From contig JAWXCF010000045.1 of NCBI GenBank assembly GCA_034440515.1, positions 1 through 6,740 of the forward strand: 6,740 nucleotides of DNA. Reading direction: 5' to 3'. The notes under the pieces are model-generated. The model searched no databases. It worked only from the letters and a program-made list of their open reading frames with translations, and was not told the origin of the DNA. Source of the DNA: JAWXCF01 sp034440515. Its GTDB lineage: Bacteria > Bacteroidota > Bacteroidia > CAILMK01. How positions within the stretch are numbered: the first letter of the stretch is position 1; every line of letters starts with the position of its first letter. Both the position numbers and the translations under genes were made by a program. Below are positions 1-4,864 of this stretch, in pieces.

Positions 1-29
1 AATGAATATTGTGGATATTTGGCTAAAAG

Positions 30-626
30 CTATACAAAGGAATCTTCAAACCAAATGCTGTTTAATTCTAATCTTGTTCTTTTATTTTGCTCAGATTCTT
101 TATTTTTTTCTGTTAAATTATCCATAGTACCTAATTTACCTAAAGCAATAACTGTCCAAATATCAAAATTGGCAGGTACATTTAATTTCAATCTTATAAT
201 ATCGTGGTTAAAGCCAGCCATTTGATGTACATAAATACCTAGTTCAGCTGCCTGAAATGTAAGGTGACTAATAGCTTGACCTATATCGTGTCCTCTATAT
301 CGTTGTTCTTTACCATTTCTTGTTGATATCACTTCGCCTATAGTTAGTATCAAGACAGGTGCATATTGACACCAATACCTATTTCCAACATCTAGTCCTT
401 CCATAATTCTGTTAAATGCATTGGTTTTATTTCTGGCAAGTAGAAAACGCCAAGGTTGGGAATTACCACTACTTGGCGCCCATCTGGCAGCCTCTTGTAG
501 TTTCAATATTTCATCTTCTGATATTGGTTCAGATGAAAACGCTTTAGGAGAATATCTTTTCTTTAGTAATTCATTAATTTCTATGCTGGTTACAGCCTGT
601 TTATGTTGTGGCGTAGGTAAACTCAT
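30..626 (-). CDS. Nitroreductase family protein (FMN-dependent NAD(P)H oxidoreductase)
   Basis: This 198-residue protein has the layout of a compact, single-domain nitroreductase, a cytoplasmic FMN enzyme that is usually a homodimer and reduces nitro, quinone or enone-type compounds with NAD(P)H. Seen in the sequence: an N-terminal RYSPKAF segment (about residues 24-30), where the family places phosphate-binding Arg and Ser for FMN; APSSGNSQPW (about 50-59), the classic FMN-contacting motif; D114 in RGHDIGQA; LGIYVHQMAGFN (about 129-140); and IALGKLG (about 160-166) near the end. The length is normal for the family. The ATG at 624-626 gives a correctly placed N-terminus. It lies 7 bases downstream of the SDR stop codon, so the two are probably cotranscribed. 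The leader before the ATG is A/T-rich with no Shine-Dalgarno block. The natural substrate cannot be told from the sequence; 'nitroreductase' is a family label, not a demonstrated activity. Confidence 0.93.
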   Translation of the reverse strand: MSLPTPQHKQAVTSIEINELLKKRYSPKAFSSEPISEDEILKLQEAARWAPSSGNSQPWRFLLARNKTNAFNRIMEGLDVGNRYWCQYAPVLILTIGEVISTRNGKEQRYRGHDIGQAISHLTFQAAELGIYVHQMAGFNHDIIRLKLNVPANFDIWTVIALGKLGTMDNLTEKNKESEQNKRTRLELNSIWFEDSFV

Positions 627-633
627 TATTTTA

Positions 634-1332
634 TTATTTACTAGGTTTAGGTTGTAGAGGTCTAAACTCTATGTTATTAATTAAGAAGTTAGGACTGGTA
701 TCTAGTGCTCTAACTATTTGTTTTGCAACTTCTTGTGGAGTCATCATTTTGTCGTGGGCCTTAATTCCAGGACTATTTTTAAAGAAATCGGTCTCTACTG
801 AACCAGGATAAACTGTTGTCACTTTTACACCAAAGTCTCTCAACTCTTTATACAGCGAATCAGATATCCCTCTTACAGCGTGTTTGGTACCGCAATAGGC
901 AGATACCTGAGCCATTCCCTCTAGACCCGCTGTGCTACTTATATTCACTATATGCCCTTCTCCATTTTGCTTAAGGTGGGGTATTACTGCTTTGCAAGTA
1001 TTAAAAATACCATATACGTTAATCTTAATCAATTCATCAAACTGTTCAATTGTTAAATCTTCTAAATACCCGAAATATCCCAAACCAGAATTATTTACTA
1101 GAAAATCGATTTTGTTGCACAAAGCCGTTGTTTGGTTATATGCTGATTGAACTGAATTGTAATCATCAACCTGAGTTGGAATAAAGTAAAGATTAGTATG
1201 CTCAAAATCTGGCTTAGTTCTGCCCCAGCCAACAACTATGCAGTTGTGTTTCAATAACTCTTCAGTCAACGCCTTGCCTATTCCTTTGCTTATGCCAGTA
1301 ACTACTGCAACTTTATTGAGTAAATAATCCAT
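634..1332 (-). CDS. SDR family oxidoreductase (classical short-chain dehydrogenase)
   Basis: A 232-residue classical short-chain dehydrogenase/reductase with a Rossmann fold, probably cytoplasmic. Seen: the nucleotide-binding TGISKGIG (residues 12-19); NNSG (80-83) in place of the usual NNAG; N104 in the INVYGIF helix; ISSTAG with the likely catalytic Ser at 133; the catalytic pair Y146 and K150 in AYCGTK; and YPGSVET (175-181) after the active site. K16 in the glycine loop and R38 after the second strand (GWGRT) suggest NADP(H) over NAD(H); this is inferred from family rules. The start is the ATG at 1330-1332, 12 residues ahead of the glycine motif, as is usual. It heads a likely two-gene minus-strand operon with the nitroreductase and begins 8 bases after an inverted repeat that may control it. 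The substrate is unknown. General names such as 3-ketoacyl-ACP reductase would be over-annotation. Confidence 0.93.
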   Translation of the reverse strand: MDYLLNKVAVVTGISKGIGKALTEELLKHNCIVVGWGRTKPDFEHTNLYFIPTQVDDYNSVQSAYNQTTALCNKIDFLVNNSGLGYFGYLEDLTIEQFDELIKINVYGIFNTCKAVIPHLKQNGEGHIVNISSTAGLEGMAQVSAYCGTKHAVRGISDSLYKELRDFGVKVTTVYPGSVETDFFKNSPGIKAHDKMMTPQEVAKQIVRALDTSPNFLINNIEFRPLQPKPSK

Positions 1333-1340
1333 TTAATTTA

Positions 1341-1371
1341 AAAATATGAGCGAAAATTAAGCCCATATTTT
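1341..1371. repeat. Inverted repeat in the SDR / membrane-protein divergent promoter region
   Basis: The 11-base arms are AAAATATGAGC (1341-1351) and GCCCATATTTT (1361-1371), separated by 9 bases. Ten of eleven positions are complementary. The one exception is A-C in a plus-strand transcript but G-U in a minus-strand transcript, so minus-strand RNA could pair all 11 positions. The repeat ends 8 bases before the SDR start codon and about 43 bases before the divergent membrane-protein start. It could be an operator for a dimeric regulator or a hairpin in the SDR leader. The arms are AT-rich, so the RNA stem is of modest stability. Confidence 0.55.
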
Positions 1372-1413
1372 ATTAAAATTAATAATCTTTAATATTGTTT
1401 ATTTGCAGTTAAT

Positions 1414-2880
1414 ATGGTTCAACCAGATAAAAAAATTGCAATTCCAACCAAGGCTTGGTATTTATCTCTGTTTGGGCTAATTTCCATTGCTGTTTATTTG
1501 ATTTTGCATAGAGGTCTTTGGGAGGCTTCACTTAATGATCTTGACAGCCTAAGCCACTATAATATAAGTAGATATAGCTGGCGTCACACCCATCTATTCT
1601 TTAATTCTTGGGGAAAGCCTTTTTTTACATTAGTTAGTAGTCCTTTTTCGCAACTAGGTTATATAGGTATCCAATTTTATAATATTTTAGCCTGCCTAGT
1701 AACCAGTTATTGTGCAGGAATGATACTTGGGCAGAGCCATAAAAAATGGGCTTGGTTGGCTATAGTTCTAACTGGAATGCAGACGGTTATGTTAAATGTA
1801 GCCGTAACGGGCTTAACTGAACCAACTTTTGCAATGGTGCTAAGTCTTGGTATCGGACTAATAGTGACTAATCGAAATATTAGTGGCGCGATAATTCTTA
1901 GCTTTTTACCCTATTGCAGAACAGAGGGATTTTACATACTGGCTATCATTTTTATTTGGTTGTTATTTACCAATAAATGGAAGTATATTCTATTTCTTGC
2001 ATTTGGGACCTTAGTCTATTCTTTAGCCGCTAAACTGCTAATTGGAAACAACAATTGGTTGATAGGAGAATATGGCGCACCACTTGAATCATATAATCCA
2101 TACGGACACGGGAAATGGGATCACTTTATCGGCAATTTGTATCGAACTAACGGGATTATCAATGTTGTTTTGATTATTCCAGGTTTGATATTTTGGACTT
2201 TAAAGTTGACTAAGAGATTTAAATTTTCTAACCTTTTAAACTCTTTCTCAATCTGCCTAAGCATTATTTTACTTTTTTATACCATACACACAATATCTTG
2301 GGCTACTGGTACTCACGGCAGTGCAGGTATGATAAGGGTAATGGCTAGCGTAGCCCCAATGTTTGGTGTTTGTACCAGCTTTGGTATCATCTATGTGTGG
2401 CGATTATTTAATACTTCAAAACGAAGACTACTCGTCATTACAATATATTATGCTTTACTTTTCATATATATTAGTTCACTATTTCTACTTCCAGTTAAGT
2501 TGAGACATTTATATCTAGACAAAAACATTAAATTATATTTGGTGGATAATAGCTACAACAATACATTGAAGTATATGGGGAAAGGTGAATATGTTTATTA
2601 TTCACATCCTTATGTTACTTATTTAGCAGGTATAGATCCATTTGCCCCATACAATACTAATATACAAGCATATAGACATAAGATAAATGAAATTAAGCCT
2701 AATTGTCTTGTGTTTTGGGACAATCAATTTGGGGATTTGCATAATGACGTTGGGGATTCATTATTCTCTAGAAATCCTATGTTCAAATTGTTAGATCAAC
2801 AGCTAGATAGTAATACACGTCTAATGATTAGAGGCGTTGATGTACCCTTTCAGTCTAAAGTTTACCTAAAGAAATATTAG
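1414..2880 (+). CDS. Polytopic membrane protein, probable GT-C type glycosyltransferase
   Basis: A 488-residue integral membrane protein that I cannot match to a named family with certainty. Hydrophobic segments lie at roughly residues 15-32, 82-104, 112-130, 137-152, 172-186, 190-209, 249-264, 277-297, 309-329 and 338-360, followed by a soluble C-terminal domain (about 361-488). Several features recall GT-C glycosyltransferases, which use polyprenyl-phosphate sugars on the outer face of the cytoplasmic membrane: an acidic first loop with D42, D44 and H48 (NDLDSLSHY) followed by WGKPFF (66-71); a TE pair (135-136) at the start of a membrane span; RTEG (169-172); and HGSAGMIR (301-308). The ATG at 1414 precedes the first span by a short charged tail, and no Shine-Dalgarno block is seen. 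It is a single-gene unit, divergent from the SDR gene. Its last 26 bases overlap the convergent prmC 3' end. Sugar and acceptor are unknown; the glycosyltransferase role is inference from topology and scattered acidic motifs. Confidence 0.8.
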   Translation: MVQPDKKIAIPTKAWYLSLFGLISIAVYLILHRGLWEASLNDLDSLSHYNISRYSWRHTHLFFNSWGKPFFTLVSSPFSQLGYIGIQFYNILACLVTSYCAGMILGQSHKKWAWLAIVLTGMQTVMLNVAVTGLTEPTFAMVLSLGIGLIVTNRNISGAIILSFLPYCRTEGFYILAIIFIWLLFTNKWKYILFLAFGTLVYSLAAKLLIGNNNWLIGEYGAPLESYNPYGHGKWDHFIGNLYRTNGIINVVLIIPGLIFWTLKLTKRFKFSNLLNSFSICLSIILLFYTIHTISWATGTHGSAGMIRVMASVAPMFGVCTSFGIIYVWRLFNTSKRRLLVITIYYALLFIYISSLFLLPVKLRHLYLDKNIKLYLVDNSYNNTLKYMGKGEYVYYSHPYVTYLAGIDPFAPYNTNIQAYRHKINEIKPNCLVFWDNQFGDLHNDVGDSLFSRNPMFKLLDQQLDSNTRLMIRGVDVPFQSKVYLKKY

Positions 2881-3721
2881 TTGCTGATACAAATCTTGGC
2901 CTATTGTTTAGATCGTTGTATATCTGGACGCTTTTAAATTCTTTAGCAAATAACTCACCAACTGAATTAACTATATCTGTATGGCACTCTAATAAAACAA
3001 TACCTTTTTCTAGAATTAGCGTTTGTAATGCATAGTTTAGTATTGCTTTATAAAAAAGCAAAGGGTCAGCGTCTGGAACAAATAAGGCAGAATGTGGCTC
3101 AAAGCCTACAACATTTTTTTCCATTTTACCCATTTCAGAAATTGGTATATACGGAGGATTAGACACAATAATGTTCCAACTTAATTTTAAAAAATTAGTA
3201 CTAGGATATATTATATCTTCATAGCTGAATTGAACATTATCTGCACCTAAGGTTTTTTGATTCTCAATTGCTATTGCCAATGCTTCATCACTTATGTCAA
3301 TAGCATTAACATTGGCTTCTGGATTTAATAGAGCAATACTAATTGCTAAGCAACCAGATCCTGTACCTATATCCAACACTTTTATTCCCGATCTTAAATG
3401 AGGATCTGCAAGCTGAACAAGCATTTCAGTTTCTGGCCTAGGAATTAAGGTGTGATGATTGACAAAAAATTTATGATCACAAAAATATTCATAGCCTAAA
3501 ATATACTGTAACGGTTCATTAGTTTGAAACCTAATAATGTCTGTCAAAACATAAGCTTCTTGACCTTCACTTAACTTTGCATCGGGGTTTACGATGAATA
3601 ATTGGGGCGATAGTTGTAGTTTTTCCAAATAGTATCTCTTCGCAATGGCTTTAGCCTCTCTGGGATTATATAGCTTATTTAGGCAAGCTAGTAATTTTAT
3701 TTTTAGTTCAGCTAGTGTCAT
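2855..3721 (-). CDS. prmC: Peptide chain release factor N5-glutamine methyltransferase PrmC (HemK)
   Basis: The protein uses S-adenosylmethionine to methylate the glutamine of the GGQ motif in release factors RF1 and RF2, tuning translation termination in the cytoplasm. Numbered from the ATG at 3719-3721 (288 residues): an N-terminal helical release-factor-binding domain (about 1-85); IPRPETEML (93-101); SAM-binding motif I VLDIGTGSG (115-123); an acidic IDIS at about 141-144; the diagnostic NPPY (188-191) that binds the substrate glutamine; and a C-terminal NRPRF (273-277). The open frame extends upstream to an ATG at 3820, but that would add 33 residues unlike the family and overlap ribD. 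The start MTLAELK gives the usual length and leaves room for promoters. The gene is divergent from ribD and its 3' end overlaps the membrane-protein gene by 26 bases. Confidence 0.95.
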   Translation of the reverse strand: MTLAELKIKLLACLNKLYNPREAKAIAKRYYLEKLQLSPQLFIVNPDAKLSEGQEAYVLTDIIRFQTNEPLQYILGYEYFCDHKFFVNHHTLIPRPETEMLVQLADPHLRSGIKVLDIGTGSGCLAISIALLNPEANVNAIDISDEALAIAIENQKTLGADNVQFSYEDIIYPSTNFLKLSWNIIVSNPPYIPISEMGKMEKNVVGFEPHSALFVPDADPLLFYKAILNYALQTLILEKGIVLLECHTDIVNSVGELFAKEFKSVQIYNDLNNRPRFVSATNISLGKL

Positions 3722-3748
3722 ATTTGGTGAATTACAACTTGCAAATAT

Positions 3749-3756
3749 TAGTTTTG
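3749..3756 (+). promoter_or_regulatory. Putative Bacteroidetes-type -7 promoter element for ribD
   Basis: TAGTTTTG is a perfect match to TAnnTTTG, the -7 element recognised by the primary sigma factor of Bacteroidetes. It ends 10 bases before the ATG at 3767, which would give a very short leader. A TTTG at 3723-3726 could be the -33 element, but the 22-base gap is on the long side, so I give it little weight. On the minus strand, AATATTTG (complement of 3742-3749) matches five of the six fixed bases and could serve prmC. Such short motifs arise by chance in AT-rich DNA. Confidence 0.35.
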
Positions 3757-3766
3757 GTTGAGTATT

Positions 3767-4702
3767 ATGGATTCTATAATTGTAGATAGAGATGAGGCCT
3801 ATATGCGTAGATGCCTGCATTTGGCTGGACTAAGTCTAGGCAGTACTCATACCAACCCATTGGTTGGCAGTGTAATAGTTTATAATGACAGTATAATAGG
3901 GGAGGGTAGGCACGAGAAATATGGGGAATTCCACGCTGAGAGAAATGCTATAAATTCAGTTGAAAATAAAGATTTATTGCCTAATAGTACGCTATATGTA
4001 AACCTAGAGCCTTGCAATCATTATGGCAAAACACCACCTTGTAGCGACTTTATTATAAACTCAGGTATTAGGCAGGTTGTAGTTGGAATGCTTGATTGTA
4101 ACCCAATTGTATCAGGCTGTGGAATTGAGAAATTAATTTCGGCAGGAATACTAGTGAAAGTTGGGGTATTAAAGCAAAACTGTGAAGTGTTAAATAGAAG
4201 ATTCATTATAAATCAGAAAAAGAATAGACCTTATATTATATTGAAGTGGGCTAGCTCTAGTGATGGATATATAGCACCTGTTGAACCATCACACTATTGG
4301 TTGACTAATGCCACTAGTAGGCAATGGGTACATAAGTGGCGGACTGAGGAAGATGCTATTTGGGTAGGTTACCAAACTGCTAGGCTAGATAATCCATTGC
4401 TTACAGTGAGAGATGTAGCAGGAAGAAACCCAACCAGAATAGTATATGACCCAAAGCTAGAATTAGAAAGTAGTCTAAGCATTTATAATAATGATGCCAA
4501 CACAATTGTGATTAATAATAGTAAAGAAGAAATAGTAAATAATATTAGATACTTAAACTGGGACGGCGAGGACTATATGCAGCTGTTTTCTAGATTATTA
4601 CAATTAAACATTGGATCTATTATAATAGAGGGCGGCGCTAAAACCCTATATAACTTTATAGCAAGAAGTTTTTATGATGAGATTCGGCATATTAAAAAAT
4701 AA
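3767..4702 (+). CDS. ribD: Riboflavin biosynthesis protein RibD (deaminase/reductase), C-terminus frameshifted
   Basis: RibD is a bifunctional cytoplasmic enzyme catalysing the second and third steps of riboflavin synthesis from GTP: deamination of 2,5-diamino-6-ribosylamino-pyrimidinone phosphate, then NADPH-dependent reduction of the ribose. In the 311-residue frame from ATG 3767, the N-terminal zinc deaminase domain shows NPLVG (30-34), HAE (56-58) with the proton-shuttling Glu, and zinc ligands C83 and C92 in EPCNHYGKTPPC. The reductase domain shows RPYIILKWASSSDG (154-167), DAIWVG (196-201), DNPLLTVRD (208-216) and IIEGGAKTL (286-294). All catalytic motifs of both domains are present. 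The frame ends in DEIRHIKK at a TAA, short of the usual 340-370 residues. The missing tail lies in the +1 frame just downstream (separate entry). A TTG at 3758 would add three residues, but it sits against the putative -7 element and ATG 3767 is preferred. The gene is divergent from prmC. Confidence 0.93.
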   Translation: MDSIIVDRDEAYMRRCLHLAGLSLGSTHTNPLVGSVIVYNDSIIGEGRHEKYGEFHAERNAINSVENKDLLPNSTLYVNLEPCNHYGKTPPCSDFIINSGIRQVVVGMLDCNPIVSGCGIEKLISAGILVKVGVLKQNCEVLNRRFIINQKKNRPYIILKWASSSDGYIAPVEPSHYWLTNATSRQWVHKWRTEEDAIWVGYQTARLDNPLLTVRDVAGRNPTRIVYDPKLELESSLSIYNNDANTIVINNSKEEIVNNIRYLNWDGEDYMQLFSRLLQLNIGSIIIEGGAKTLYNFIARSFYDEIRHIKK

Positions 4703-4802
4703 GGGTCTTTTATACAATGGGTTGCCTTCACCTCAATTACCGCAGTTGATTCATACAACTGTGCAAGTAATTGATGACACTTTAACTATTTACAATAAAT
4801 AA
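4698..4802 (+). pseudogene. ribD: Displaced C-terminal tail of RibD in the +1 frame
   Basis: After the A6 tract at 4694-4699 the +1 frame stays open for 34 codons to a TAA at 4800-4802. It reads NKGLLYNGLPSPQLPQ, then about 18 more residues ending DDTLTIYNK. The piece has the character of a RibD C-terminus: after the DE-x-R strand, family members continue with a Gly/Pro stretch of the G(I/L)xxPxL type and a final strand. Joining it in place of the last lysine gives about 344 residues, a normal RibD length. Removing one A from the tract restores a continuous gene. The piece has no start signal of its own. Whether this is a real mutation or a sequence error cannot be decided here. Confidence 0.78.
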
Positions 4803-4833
4803 AAACCCCTGCCTATTTTTACAAAGACAAGGG
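4801..4833 (-). terminator. Rho-independent-type terminator of the DUF2723/TMEM260-like gene
   Basis: Read on the minus strand, CCCTTGTC (4833-4826) pairs over eight positions with GGCAGGGG (4813-4806), including two G-U pairs, around a 12-base loop. TTTTT (4805-4801) follows directly. The same arms in a plus-strand transcript have two C-A mismatches and no T-run after the stem, so the signal is polar. It begins 31 bases after the stop codon of the minus-strand gene. Its T-run overlaps the last two bases of the restored ribD stop codon. Confidence 0.75.
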
Positions 4834-4864
4834 AGTGTTATATAAGTTATTAGTCTTGCTCTAC

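Noticed and set aside
1..29. Left-edge sequence downstream of the nitroreductase stop
   Set aside because: It is too short to show a gene, and I find no hairpin or T-run there that would support a terminator.
932..1150. Plus-strand open frame of 72 codons inside the SDR gene
   Set aside because: It lies wholly opposite a well-supported SDR coding frame and has no recognisable features; the same holds for the open frames at 19-225, 421-657 and 4021-4206.
1390..1405. Possible -7 elements TAATATTG and TTTATTTG for the membrane-protein gene
   Set aside because: Each matches only five of six fixed bases, no -33 element is visible, and such strings are expected by chance in this AT-rich region.
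3758..3766. TTG start of ribD three codons upstream of ATG 3767
   Set aside because: It is a rarer start codon, lies one base after the putative -7 element, and the extra residues (MSI) add nothing to the family match.
3722..3820. Upstream extension of prmC to the ATG at 3818-3820
   Set aside because: It would add 33 residues without family resemblance, overlap the ribD start by over 50 bases and remove the promoter space. The internal ATG at 3721 gives normal PrmC length and N-terminus.
4694..4702. Programmed frameshifting or transcriptional slippage in ribD as a regulated switch
   Set aside because: The tract is only six A residues, short for efficient slippage, and I see no adjacent stimulatory structure. 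An indel or sequence error is simpler.
4806..4833. Hairpin as a bidirectional terminator also serving ribD
   Set aside because: In a plus-strand transcript two positions become C-A mismatches and no T-run follows the stem, so support exists only for the minus-strand gene.
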